From Promethearchaeota archaeon (GTDB lineage Archaea > Asgardarchaeota > Lokiarchaeia > Sigynarchaeales > SOKP01): a DNA stretch of 64,000 bases. Both the position numbers and the translations under genes were made by a program. Shown here piece by piece: positions 26,374-36,900 of this stretch. The notes below the pieces were generated by a model. The model saw nothing but the letters and a program-made list of their open reading frames with translations. It did not search any database and had not been told where the DNA came from. Within the stretch, counting starts at the first letter, position 1. Every line of letters begins with the position of its first letter. The DNA lies in NCBI GenBank assembly GCA_013375495.1, contig JABXKC010000006.1, positions 58,491-122,490 on the forward strand, read 5' to 3'.

Positions 26374-27387
26374 ATGACTGATAAAAAGATCGATCAAAAC
26401 TCAGAGGATACTCATGAATTAATTTTATTCAGAGAACTATCAGCGAAAGACTCTGTTAAATACGAAGCTGAACCTCTACAATATGTCGATCAAGAAGATA
26501 AAATAAATATGGTCTATGAAATTGTCCCTTTTGGAGGAAATTATCTTTATTCTTTGTTAATAAAAAACCAAAGTGCTGATCCGATAACAGAACTTAAAAT
26601 TAGAATCAATATTCCAGTATTTTTCAGGCTTTGTAGAAGCACACCCCCAACGGTAACAATAGAGTCTCTTAAAACTGAAAATGAAAGTGATAATGGAATT
26701 ACTGAAGAGAAACAAGTTAAAATGGAATTTGAACTTTTAAATGGTAATTCCCAGAAACAAATAAATTTGTATCTCTGCCCGTTATTTCTAGAAAAGAACG
26801 GCAATATCAGATCTTTTATCACTTTTGTTAACAACGCAGATTATATTAGGGCAATCGATACTGATTCTATTAAGGTTGAATTGAATCCATTTAGTATTGA
26901 AAGAAAAATAATACCTCAATCCGAAATTAAACGATTTTTAGAAAAACCGTGGATAAAAAAAGCAAATAAAAGTATCGGGATTGACATTGACGGGGTATTT
27001 GACGAAAATTACTTCTTTGAGCAGATCGTAAGGACTATCCAATTAAGTAATTTCCAATTAATTCTCAAAAATCAAAATAACAAAATTAGTTGGTTTTGTG
27101 GCACAGATCTTGTGTCAGGAAATGATATCTTGGTAATTGGGCAGATTGTGGCTGGTAAAATAGAGTGGTTAGCAGCCTCGGCAAATCCTCACCTCCTCAT
27201 TTCTATCTTAACCAATTTTGTTAATGTCTTTACGCGCGAAATGATACTACTTGGGCATATATCTTCAATAGATCAAGTTTACCCATTAGAATGCAAATAT
27301 TGTGGTAATACATTACCTTACTTTCCAGGAAGAGGTAAATCTATCGAATGTAATAAGTGTAATTATGAACAGATCATTTGGAATTAA
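26374..27387 (+). CDS. Uncharacterised protein with C-terminal zinc ribbon
   Basis: A 337-residue soluble protein. The N-terminal part (about 45-140) looks like a beta-sandwich: LLIKNQSADPITELKIRINIP resembles a CARDB-like or adaptin-ear-like strand pattern. The middle is alpha/beta, and the last 30 residues are a zinc ribbon (CKYCGNTLPYF, then ECNKCNY). It is divergent from the winged-helix/JAMM pair. It is not recognised as a named family. Confidence 0.6.
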   Translation: MTDKKIDQNSEDTHELILFRELSAKDSVKYEAEPLQYVDQEDKINMVYEIVPFGGNYLYSLLIKNQSADPITELKIRINIPVFFRLCRSTPPTVTIESLKTENESDNGITEEKQVKMEFELLNGNSQKQINLYLCPLFLEKNGNIRSFITFVNNADYIRAIDTDSIKVELNPFSIERKIIPQSEIKRFLEKPWIKKANKSIGIDIDGVFDENYFFEQIVRTIQLSNFQLILKNQNNKISWFCGTDLVSGNDILVIGQIVAGKIEWLAASANPHLLISILTNFVNVFTREMILLGHISSIDQVYPLECKYCGNTLPYFPGRGKSIECNKCNYEQIIWN

Positions 27388-27718
27388 TAAATCTAACTAA
27401 GATTGTAATCAACTCTTCTTTTCAACAGGTGTTATTCAAAATAGATTTATCTTTTTTAAGTTTCATATGACCAAAAACTTCCCATATTAGCGTTTCACAA
27501 TTTGAATAATTTTTTAAATTCTTCTTAAAATTTTGCTGATCACTTATTATCGTTAGATCCTATAAGTATATTAGAGTATTAATCTTCAAATTTTGATGGG
27601 ATTAAAAAATTGGTAAAAGAAATTTATGTTGCACGAAATGAATCGATTAGTACGATTTGATTTTTGTCGTTTAATTTTTTTGTTTTTATTCTTTCGAAAA
27701 TTAAGCATGAATCAAAAT
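27388..27718. other. Intergenic region without a convincing gene
   Basis: AT-rich sequence between the zinc-ribbon protein and the histone gene. A short minus-strand frame (27422-27589) reads like coding sequence (NCETLIWEVFGHMKLKK) but is interrupted by a TAG at 27560-27562. No RNA gene or repeat is recognised. Confidence 0.4.
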
Positions 27719-27728
27719 CTTTAAATAA
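27719..27728 (+). promoter_or_regulatory. Probable TATA box of the histone gene
   Basis: CTTTAAATAA lies about 100 bases before the histone ATG, giving a 5' leader of roughly 70 bases. A second candidate, TCATATATAAC, is at 27742-27752. The leader ends in a strong Shine-Dalgarno sequence (GTGGAGGA, about 27807-27814). Confidence 0.35.
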
Positions 27729-27821
27729 GTAGAAGATGATATCATATATAACTAACTCTTAAATTATAATAAATTTTAATAAAAATATTAGTAAATAAAC
27801 CATAAAGTGGAGGAATAAAAA

Positions 27822-28031
27822 ATGGCTGAATATATTTCCTGGTCCCCAATTAGGCGACTCATGAAACACAACGGTGCAATTATCGTTGCTCGAGACGCAG
27901 TGGACGAATTAGTTGATTGGATGAGCGCTTCCGCAGTAAAAATCACAAAATCTGCATTGACTTTAACCAAACATGGTAAAAGAAAGAAAGTCACTCGGGA
28001 CGACATCTTACTAGCTATTAAGTACTTCTAA
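27822..28031 (+). CDS. Archaeal histone (HMf-like)
   Basis: A 69-residue single histone fold: helix 1 (PIRRLMKHNGA), long helix 2 (RDAVDELVDWMSASAVKITKSALTLTKH) and helix 3 (TRDDILLAIKYF), with the conserved GKRKKVTRDD loop and no tail. It forms dimers that wrap DNA. A strong ribosome binding site precedes the ATG and a T-rich tract follows the gene, as expected for an abundant protein. The N-terminus MAEYISWSP differs from the usual AELPIAPI opening. Confidence 0.93.
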   Translation: MAEYISWSPIRRLMKHNGAIIVARDAVDELVDWMSASAVKITKSALTLTKHGKRKKVTRDDILLAIKYF

Positions 28032-28062
28032 GTAATAGCAAGTTATATTTAACTAAAAAATA

Positions 28063-28085
28063 AAAATCTTCTTTTTCTTTTTTTA
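28063..28085 (+). terminator. T-rich terminator after the histone gene
   Basis: A pyrimidine-rich tract with several T-runs (the longest seven T) follows the histone stop by about 35 bases, consistent with an archaeal poly-U terminator. Confidence 0.4.
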
Positions 28086-28325
28086 CTTATTAAATTTTAT
28101 AGGTAGAAGCGTAATTATCCAATAGAGTTTAAAAACTGAGATAAATCTTTTACGGAAAAAGATTTACCCCAGAAAAAAAGATATATAGTGTTAAAACAAC
28201 CCATTTATGATATGAGCTTGTGGAAATATAAAAATTTGTTTTACTAAATTTAAACTAAATTCTGATTTTGATTATAATTTATTGGTTGAAGACAACTTTT
28301 TTTTTGTATTAATCTTGAAGATGAA

Positions 28326-29720
28326 TTATAATCCCTCAAACTGAGGAAGCCATCGTTTCTCCGCTTCGAACATTTCTTCTACCATATCTCGAATTTCTTT
28401 AGGTGAGCATACGCTGGCTGTATTAGGATCTAACAATACTGAATGATAGATTTTTTCTTTATCCTGCATTAATTGCCCCTCCACTGCTGCTTTCTGAACC
28501 ATTATATTCGATATACATAAAGCTTGGCATACTGTGGGAAGTGTAATTCCTCCTTGAGGGTGTAGACCATGATAATCTGCGAACACTGGGACTTCAACGC
28601 AACAATCTTTCGGTAAGTTCGTAATTAATGATCCGTTTTTATTCATAACATTACCATTAAATCTAAATGGGACATCAGTTTCGATTGCATTAATTATATG
28701 AGAACCATATTCATAGGAGGGAGCTTGTCTTAGACTTAGCTTTTTACCTGATAATCTTCGCTCAAATCGTCGTTCCATCCTCCCTGCGTTCTTTACCTGC
28801 ATACGGTAATCTTCTGCTTGTAATAGGCTATCGTGACCCGATTTTTTTCCACTATATTTTTCTATTAAATCCTTTCTTTTACGATAATAGGAAAGATAAT
28901 CGCTAAGGTGTCCCGAAGTTTCTGTCATAAAATATCCAGTTGCTTCCATCATGTCCCATCGAAGAAGATCTCCCCCAATGATGTTTGGATTAGCTTTATG
29001 ATTTTCATATAAAAGAGGGTAAGCATTCTTCCATGGAAAGTCTGAAGAGTTTGATTCTCGATACCACAATTCAAGGAACCATGCCATGTGGTTAATTCCT
29101 GCGCACAGAAAGCTATAATTTTCCGGCTTAACTCCAATCCAATTCCTTAACGCCATACTAGTTCCTTGAACTCCATGACAGAGTCCAAGGGTTGAATCAG
29201 GATTAATTAAATTGCAATACCATGTATTCATTACCATAGGATTTGTGTAGTTAAGAAAAAGAGGTCTTCCTTCCTTATTTTCGTAGTTGAAACCTACTTC
29301 TTTTATTAATTCCACTATTTGCTTTAACACAGGAGCATTACGTAAAAACCGAAATACACCTCCCGGTCCTAACGAATCTCCTATGCATTGTGAGACCCCA
29401 TACTTAAACGGAATCTCTACATCAACTTGAAACGCGTCTAAACCTCCAACATGAATCGCACTAATAATATACTTTGCGTCAGATATTGCCTTTTTCATAT
29501 CCGTTGTTTTTTCAAATGAAACACCTTCCAATTCCTTGGGATTCATCTCTTTATATCTGTTCATTAGGTTATACATCAAATCTAAGCGATGTTCATCAAT
29601 ATCTTCAAGACAAATTACTGTGTCTTTTTGTATTGAAGGGAAGGTTAATATGTCAGTAAGAATATTCTCACCAAATACTATCGAGCCTGCTCCAATAAAA
29701 GCAATTTTCAGAATGATCAC
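28326..29720 (-). CDS. Glycoside hydrolase family 4 (alpha-glucosidase/galactosidase type)
   Basis: A 464-residue NAD+- and Mn2+-dependent GH4 enzyme. The N-terminal Rossmann motif is IAFIGAGSIVFG. The substrate/metal signatures are NYTNPMVMNTW, the Cys in GLCHGVQGT, and the His in AGINHMAWF. The length and motifs fit the MelA/AglA branch rather than phospho-glucosidases. It cleaves glycosides through a redox elimination mechanism. The start is GTG at 29718-29720. A sugar-degrading role fits the GH5 and Gfo/Idh genes in the window. Confidence 0.87.
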   Translation of the reverse strand: MIILKIAFIGAGSIVFGENILTDILTFPSIQKDTVICLEDIDEHRLDLMYNLMNRYKEMNPKELEGVSFEKTTDMKKAISDAKYIISAIHVGGLDAFQVDVEIPFKYGVSQCIGDSLGPGGVFRFLRNAPVLKQIVELIKEVGFNYENKEGRPLFLNYTNPMVMNTWYCNLINPDSTLGLCHGVQGTSMALRNWIGVKPENYSFLCAGINHMAWFLELWYRESNSSDFPWKNAYPLLYENHKANPNIIGGDLLRWDMMEATGYFMTETSGHLSDYLSYYRKRKDLIEKYSGKKSGHDSLLQAEDYRMQVKNAGRMERRFERRLSGKKLSLRQAPSYEYGSHIINAIETDVPFRFNGNVMNKNGSLITNLPKDCCVEVPVFADYHGLHPQGGITLPTVCQALCISNIMVQKAAVEGQLMQDKEKIYHSVLLDPNTASVCSPKEIRDMVEEMFEAEKRWLPQFEGL

Positions 29721-29869
29721 TGATATTTTTAATTTTTTTGAGAATGAAAATAATACACTGGTTAAAATGTTAACTTATTCAATATACTTTAACATTCTTA
29801 CTTTCATGTAAAAGATTAAGAAAACATCATTTTCTATTGAAAGTAGGTTAATATAATAAATCTTAAGGT

Positions 29870-31459
29870 TTAGGCTTGCTCACTTATTTCGTTAATGTTT
29901 GCAGACTTTAGAGGTTTAGCTTCCGAGTCATTTCGCGTTTTTTCAGAAGCAGATTCCTGAACGGATACATTTATGTCTTTCATCAAATCATCTTTATTTT
30001 TTAACTCGTCAGAAATAACTTTTGTAGTAATTCCCTGGCTATAAAACATTGAAAGTCCTCCTAAAACACCTTGTTTTACTAGCCGTCCTAAACACGAAAG
30101 CATCCAATTAAATTTACCAAAAGGGTTCAAATATTCTTTTGCTCTTCTTATTAGCCATCCTTTTAGATAAAAAGCGGCATAGGCTTCGGCTACAAGGCGA
30201 TACATCTCTTTTGAAGTCAATTCTGGGGTTCCCATCATAGGATGGAATAGGTCGTAAAATTTATAATTATTCGTCGTTATCCTTCCTAACTCTTTCATTT
30301 CATCGTAGAAATCCGTTCCAGGGAATGCTGTAATTGGCGTAAACTGAACGCAATCTAAGTCGAGTTCGATTGTATTCTGGATATTTTGTCGAACCATACG
30401 TTTTGTTTCACCTGGGAATCCAATTATAACTCCTCCAAAGATAGATATGCCTTTATCTCGTAAACTTTTAACTACTTGTTTAACCATGGCAGGCGTAGTA
30501 TTTTTTTTATTCATTGCGTCTAAACTTTGTTGATGGACTGATTCAATTCCTAAAAAAACTTGTCTGAAATTGGCTTTATAGAGTTTTTCAATTAAATCTG
30601 GATTTCTATAAAGAGTATCAACGCGTGATTGGCAGGAAAAGTGCATTTTAGTATGAATTCCCGATTTTATAATGGTGTCTAATATTTTATTGGTCCGCTT
30701 TACGTTGATAGTGAAATTATCCTCACAGAAAAAAATGAAATCTGGCTTTTCTCGTTTATTCACATCATATACTTCGCGCATAATTCGTGAAATTGATTTA
30801 GTTCTGTATGTAGTGCCACCGCTTGAATTTCTCCACATTTTTATAATACAGCAAAACTTACAATTGTGTGGACAACCTCGGGAAGTCTCTACTTGACGAG
30901 TAGTTGTGCCTAAATAAGTATAAAGTTTCCCTTTTAACAAATCCCTTCTAGGCATTGGAAAGTTATCTAAATTGTGTTCTAATAGCCTTTCATTATTATG
31001 AATAACCTTACCATCTTTATCTCTATAAGAGATTCCATCGATTTGTTTGATTGAAACATTATTTTTGTTGTCATCAATATAATCAATAACCTCTTTAAAT
31101 GTATGTTCTCCTTCACCACGAACTGTAAAATCTACATAATCGCGCTTAGCTACAAATTCTGGTACTAAAGTAGGATGGTAGCCTCCTAAAATAGTGGTAC
31201 ATCCTTGCTCCTTTGCCATTTTTGCGACTTCTAAAGCAGAATAAACCTGAGGCGTCATGCTTGTAATAGCAACTGCATCATATCGATTCAATTCGCTGCG
31301 AAATTTTTTTTCGCGATATTTATCAATTTTGAAATCAAACAATTTTGCGTCGTGTTCGGGGACCATGGCAGCTATCGAAATCAAGCTTAGAGGAGCACCC
31401 GTGATAATAGCATCCATTCCGGATTGCAAGCGTGCAGGATTTATATATAATATCTTCAT
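29870..31459 (-). CDS. B12-binding-domain radical SAM protein
   Basis: A 529-residue protein with an N-terminal cobalamin-binding-like Rossmann domain (about 1-140), then a radical-SAM TIM barrel with the 4Fe-4S motif C196-x3-C200-x2-C203 (SRGCPHNCKFC) and a VFLGIESVHQQSL segment, and a C-terminal helical extension. Such enzymes carry out methyl transfers or ring formation, for example on lipids, tetrapyrroles or quinones. The B12 domain lacks the DxHxxG motif, so base-off cobalamin is likely. The substrate is unknown. Confidence 0.85.
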   Translation of the reverse strand: MKILYINPARLQSGMDAIITGAPLSLISIAAMVPEHDAKLFDFKIDKYREKKFRSELNRYDAVAITSMTPQVYSALEVAKMAKEQGCTTILGGYHPTLVPEFVAKRDYVDFTVRGEGEHTFKEVIDYIDDNKNNVSIKQIDGISYRDKDGKVIHNNERLLEHNLDNFPMPRRDLLKGKLYTYLGTTTRQVETSRGCPHNCKFCCIIKMWRNSSGGTTYRTKSISRIMREVYDVNKREKPDFIFFCEDNFTINVKRTNKILDTIIKSGIHTKMHFSCQSRVDTLYRNPDLIEKLYKANFRQVFLGIESVHQQSLDAMNKKNTTPAMVKQVVKSLRDKGISIFGGVIIGFPGETKRMVRQNIQNTIELDLDCVQFTPITAFPGTDFYDEMKELGRITTNNYKFYDLFHPMMGTPELTSKEMYRLVAEAYAAFYLKGWLIRRAKEYLNPFGKFNWMLSCLGRLVKQGVLGGLSMFYSQGITTKVISDELKNKDDLMKDINVSVQESASEKTRNDSEAKPLKSANINEISEQA

Positions 31460-31800
31460 AATGAATCACACATTTTTTTTTCCCAATGGGTAAACTTAAC
31501 CGGTTTGAAAGTGAACCATACTTGATACATACTAACTTGGAAGAGGAGGTTAAGCTAAAATTCAGTTAGTCAATAATTTGAAGTTGTAATCATATTTAAA
31601 CTTGTTGATTCTACATAGTATTTGTTTGATCAATATAGCATTAAACTCCTAGTAAATTATATATTAAAGGATAAATACCAATAAAAACCAATTTATTATA
31701 AAAATTAAACTTGTGTTTCTAGATGCTATAGTTAATTCTTGATTAAAAAAATCTTAACCCTCTCTGAATTAAAAACTCACCATTTCAATTAATCTATAAC
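31460..31800. other. Divergent intergenic region
   Basis: AT-rich spacer between the radical SAM gene and the Hef-like helicase. It must hold both promoters. A strong Shine-Dalgarno-like GAGGAGG occurs around 31542-31550 but no start codon or reading frame follows it. No RNA gene or repeat is recognised. Confidence 0.4.
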
Positions 31801-33963
31801 ATGCAAGATGAAGTTTCTGGATATTTTAATGAACCATTCTTGAAAAAAAACAGAGTTTACTTTCGACAGTACCAAAATAATATTATTAACAAGTGTAAAG
31901 GAAGAAATTCTTTAATAGTTTTACCAACTGGTTTGGGAAAAACAATTATAGGGGTTTTACTTATAGGTAAAACTCTGGAAAAATATCCAGAATCTAAGAT
32001 CATTATTCTTGCTCCTACTCGGCCTTTAGTTTCTCAACATAAAGCGTCCTGTGAAGAATTCTTAAATATAAACTCAGATGCAATAACTTTCTTTACAGGT
32101 AAAATTTCCCCCGAGAAGAGAATAATAAGTTTTACAAGCTCCAAAATTATCGTTTCTACACCTCAAGTGATTAAAAACGATTTAGAAAGAGGTCGATATG
32201 ATTTAAAGCATGTATCTCTAATTATTTTCGACGAAGCACATAGGACAAGAGGAAATTATGCATATTGTTTTATTTCAACCGAATACCTTAATACATGCCA
32301 GGATCCTCTCATTCTAGGATTAACTGCCTCTCCAGGAAAGAGTTCCATTCACATACAGCAATTGTGCAATAAGTTATTCATCGAGAATGTCATATTCAAA
32401 ACCTACGAAGACAACGATGTCAAACAATACATTTACGATATTGACACATATTTAGAATTTGTTGATTTACCTATCAAAGTTATTGAATTAAGTGCAATTT
32501 GGTATAATTTATTCGAAAAATTTCTTCGATTTTTTATCGAGAAAAAATTAATTTCTCCGAGCAAGCGATATTATTCTAAGTCAGATTTCTTGGGAATATC
32601 TCACGATTTAACTCTCTCTCTTAAGTATGACTCTGGCTATCTACCCGAATTATCAGAAGAAGAGTATAAAAATACCCTTTATTTTAAATCCCCAAGAATT
32701 ATTGACATAGTAAGAGAAAACGCGCTTAATATCCAATCAATTTTTTCCTATTGTTCAAGTTTCATTTCCTTACTTCACGGGAAGGATTTGCTAGAATCTC
32801 AAAATATCACCTTATTTTTAACATTTTTAGAAAAATTAGAATGGAAAACTGAACAAGATATCCTTTCTGCTAAAAGAATTACTAACTCAGAACACTATAA
32901 ATTTATCAAGAATAACGTTCTACAGAGTGAAATAGATGATTATACTCATCCTAAAATTGATAAGTTATTTTCGATCGTTACAGATGAATTAGAGAATTAT
33001 CTTAATACTAAAATAATAGTCTTTACTCAATATCGAGAGATGGCAGAATTTTTAAAAGAGAAACTTAAAAATCATTTTGGAAATCAACTTAATGTGGAAA
33101 AATTTATAGGTCAATCAACTAAAGTGAATGATTTAGGATTTTCACAGATTAAACAGGGAGAAATAATAAAAGAGTTTAAAGAAGGGGCTATAGACGTCCT
33201 AATTGCCACCAGTGTAGCAGAAGAAGGACTTGACATTCCTAATGTTGACGCAATTATTTTCTATGAGCCCGTACCTTCCGAGATTAGATTGATTCAGCGA
33301 AGAGGTAGAACTGGGAGACACGGTCCAGGTAGATGTTACTTACTAGTAGCCCGAGGTTCTATTGATGTTCCTTTTTATAGAGCGGCCGATAAAAAAGAGA
33401 CGGCAATGAATTGGGTACTATCCCATTCAAAAGAATTAGATTTATGGGAAATCACAAATCGAGAAGAAATTTGTTTTAAAAAAGAACCAACGGTAGTTTC
33501 AGAATTGGATTTAATTAAAAACTACCGTGAAAGGCGTGAGAAAGAAAAGGAACTGCTTGCAGATCGTTCAATTGAGGAAATAATCTCTGAACTGGATAAT
33601 TTTGTCCAGAGTAAAGAGTTTCAATCATTCAAAGATTCTGGAGTAACATTTTATTCTGATGTTATAAGATTGGACGAAGCGAATTTAAAAAGGTCAATAT
33701 TAAAATTAAAAGGAAACCAAAAAGAGAGAAATAAGAAAATGACAGAAAGAAAAATATATTTAAATAAAAATGTAAAAACGCTAATTAAAATTGCTGAAAC
33801 TTATAGCGAAAACGGAAAAATGCCTCTTTCAGAATTTAAAGAATTAGCTCAAGAGGAAGAGATAATTGAAAAAAAATATTATACCCATTTTAACCAAGCT
33901 TGCCGTTTAGGTTATCTTAAGAGGGTTGCAGATGAGGTACACTTTGTAATGGGTTACGACTGA
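31801..33963 (+). CDS. Hef/FANCM-type superfamily 2 helicase without nuclease domain
   Basis: A 720-residue SF2 helicase. Walker A is GLGKT (44-48), the DEAH box is residues 144-147, a helical insertion lies between the two RecA domains as in Hef and FANCM, and motif VI is QRRGRTGRHGPG. Hef processes stalled forks and branched DNA. The protein ends in a charged helical region (about 540-720) and lacks the XPF/ERCC4 nuclease and HhH domains found in euryarchaeal Hef. It is convergent with the giant coiled-coil gene, 20 bases apart. Confidence 0.87.
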   Translation: MQDEVSGYFNEPFLKKNRVYFRQYQNNIINKCKGRNSLIVLPTGLGKTIIGVLLIGKTLEKYPESKIIILAPTRPLVSQHKASCEEFLNINSDAITFFTGKISPEKRIISFTSSKIIVSTPQVIKNDLERGRYDLKHVSLIIFDEAHRTRGNYAYCFISTEYLNTCQDPLILGLTASPGKSSIHIQQLCNKLFIENVIFKTYEDNDVKQYIYDIDTYLEFVDLPIKVIELSAIWYNLFEKFLRFFIEKKLISPSKRYYSKSDFLGISHDLTLSLKYDSGYLPELSEEEYKNTLYFKSPRIIDIVRENALNIQSIFSYCSSFISLLHGKDLLESQNITLFLTFLEKLEWKTEQDILSAKRITNSEHYKFIKNNVLQSEIDDYTHPKIDKLFSIVTDELENYLNTKIIVFTQYREMAEFLKEKLKNHFGNQLNVEKFIGQSTKVNDLGFSQIKQGEIIKEFKEGAIDVLIATSVAEEGLDIPNVDAIIFYEPVPSEIRLIQRRGRTGRHGPGRCYLLVARGSIDVPFYRAADKKETAMNWVLSHSKELDLWEITNREEICFKKEPTVVSELDLIKNYRERREKEKELLADRSIEEIISELDNFVQSKEFQSFKDSGVTFYSDVIRLDEANLKRSILKLKGNQKERNKKMTERKIYLNKNVKTLIKIAETYSENGKMPLSEFKELAQEEEIIEKKYYTHFNQACRLGYLKRVADEVHFVMGYD

Positions 33964-33983
33964 GTTCAAATATTACGATATAA

Positions 33984-36900
33984 TCAAATCTTTTCGTCTT
34001 TTTTCTTCTTGAAAAGAAGGAATGCGAGTACCACTAATGTTAAAAAGATTGGAATCATGATTGTTAATGGATTTTCTCCGCTAATTCTGAATAAATAATA
34101 AGAAATTGTAATAATTGAGGCAAAGAAGGCAATGATTGACCCATATTGGTTGGTAAGGTTTCTTAAGCGCCTCATAAACATGTACACTCGAAAATTCATT
34201 TTTTTAATTACTTCTAATTCATTCTCGTCAAGCGATTTCAATACCTCCGAATTTTCATAGTATAACCCAATCTGAGGATCGTATTTACCACTTAACTTAC
34301 CCGCACTAATAAGAGAGATAAGATGCTTCTGAATCAGTTGTTTTTTCATTTTCAATTCATTTTGTAGAAAACTTAGAGTGAGGAATTCATTTGCTACAGC
34401 TTTTACCGCCATTTCTACGTATGATTTAACGATTAATTCTTCTAAGGTTTTAACTTTTTCCCTTAATATCTCGTTAAATTCTTTGATGAACCGGTCAAAA
34501 TCGTTGATTATATGCTTATTTTTGGTTTCAAAATCATTAGAGTTTCTGTTAAATGTCTTATAAATATCATAAATTCTTTTATTTGAATTTCTAATTTCTT
34601 GCTCGATATACTTATGTTTTTTATTTACTCGTAGATAAGCTCTTTTAAATTGTTCAGTTTCAATATAATCCTCGACTCGTGCTTGAAGCGTACCTAATAA
34701 TTGACTGAGATGAATATTATTTTTGTTAATTATAGACAATAATTCTCCTCGATCTGTTTCAAGTTTTAATGTATTTATGGTCTCTTCAATTTTTCCCACT
34801 CTTTCTCGCACTAGTTTTTTGATTTCATTTTTCTTCTCGAAATAAAATTCTCTTGCTTCTGTTTCAAATTTTCGTGATTCGAAAGTTTTATTGATTACAA
34901 TTTTCAACTTCTCTTCGATTTTATCATCTACTTGCTTTAACTTTAATTCAACTTTCTCTTTTTTACTGTCGAGAATTTCTTTCATCTTCCCGTAAAGCTC
35001 GACCTTCTCAATATCTTCAGTAACCTTAGTAAAAATGTTTTCTAAATCTATTTTCAAAGCATTATACTCGTTAACCATGAAAGATTCTAAATCTTTAAAT
35101 AATTCTAAATTTTCTTTGATTTTTTCTAGTGCTAATTCGTTGTTGTTAACAATAGCGCTAATATTATTGCTCAATTCTATGTTTTCTATTCTTTTTTCGT
35201 CTACATTTAACTCTTTAATCTTTACATTATATTTATTATTTACTGATCCCTTTAAATCACTCATATCATTAATTCTATTCTGAATTTCTAATAAATTAAC
35301 CCCAAGTGTTTTATTTTTTATACAGGAATCGTAAAGCGCCAATAATTGTCCAATAGTATCTTGAGTTTGTTTTAAAATTCTATTTTCCGTAAAATTTTTT
35401 AATTCCTTATTTTTGTGGTAAGCTTCAGAATGCACAATAAGTTCTTTTTTATCCTCGAGTAAATCCCCTTGTAATTTGGAAACTTCTATCATGTCCTTAA
35501 TTCTTGGAATTATTGTCTTACACTTGAGTTTTAATTTATCAGCAAGCTTCTTAATATCAATTTTATCCGTATTTTCTTCCTCACTCATAAGATAAATTTC
35601 GTTAGAAATGATTTTGTTTACATATTCGTCCTTTAACTTGTTTATCTCATTGTTTAAAAATTCATTAAATTTCTCCCATTGAATTACTTTAATAGAACTT
35701 TCGTCAGGATTATCGACAATCTCATCTAAAGTAATCAATTTCTTAGAAAATTTTTTGTAATTGTTATTAAATTCTATATTAATTGTATCGAAACCACTTA
35801 TAACATCAGGAATTTTGTTTACTCTGTTTTGATCGATACTGAATTTGTATTTTTCTAATCTATCTTTGAAAATTTGAATTGTGTTTGAAACAAAATTATC
35901 AAAATCTTCTACTTTAGCTCGTTTTCTCTCTTCTATGACTTTTTCCTTCAGAATTTGTTCTTGGTCAGCTATAAGATCAATAATATTTTCTTCGAGACTA
36001 TCGAGTTTTTCGTTGAGGTACTTATAGAGAGGAAAAAGCTTCTGCTTAAAGCTAGTATTTTTCTTTACTATTTGTTTTAATTTATGAATTTCATCAGTTT
36101 TCTGTTTTAGTAGTATATCCGAGTCCATTTTAATAGTTTTAAAAGCGTCTTGATATTGATTATTAGCTACTTGATTTTTCGCATTTTCTTTTATTGTTAA
36201 AATTCCATTCTGAATGTTATCTTTGACATTTCCGATATTGTTGTTTAATTCATTAAAAAATTGAAACCCGTTAGTATAATCCGCAAATATCGAATCAAAA
36301 TTTTCCTTGAATTCGATCCATTTATTAATCACTTTCTTATGATTTTTTGCTATTTTCTTCTCTTTTGACGTAACCTGATGCGAATACTTATAAATAACGC
36401 CGTCGTATTTACTAACACTCTGAGATATTCTATTAAACGCTTGGATAATAAGGTCAAACTTTTCATGATTGTATCCTTTGTCCAGAACTTCCACAATGTA
36501 GTTTTTAAAAGAATCTACTTCGCGATTTATCTGATCTTGAATATCGTAAATTCGAGTATCCAGTTCATCTAAAATAATATTAAACTTTTTTAAACTTTCT
36601 TTTTCTTGGATTCTTTCTTGAAGATAACTATTTAATTCATTCAATTCATTCTGTAATAGAGAATAAGATTTGCTCCATTGAGAAATTTCCGCTCCAAGGG
36701 TTGCTTGAAGATTAATATAAATTAATTCTTGATTGAAAGAGGATTCGATATTTTCGTTTAAGAAATCAGCTTCCATTAAAGAATCCCGCAAAATGTACTT
36801 TAATCTCTCTTTAGCGAAATCAACTTCGTCTATTAAAAGATACGATTCAATCTCTTCTCTAATATGCGGAACGGTGTTTTTAAGTTTTAATGTCATATTG

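Noticed and set aside
27560..27562. Pyrrolysine reading of the in-frame TAG
   Set aside because: There is no evidence of pyl genes, and the frame is too short and unsupported to need read-through.
31536..31556. Strong Shine-Dalgarno-like GAGGAGG upstream of the helicase gene
   Set aside because: No in-frame start or reading frame follows it within a usable distance.
34378..36572. Several plus-strand open frames within the giant coiled-coil gene
   Set aside because: They are antisense reflections of Lys/Glu-rich coiled-coil codons and give Phe/Leu/Ser-rich nonsense; no start signals.
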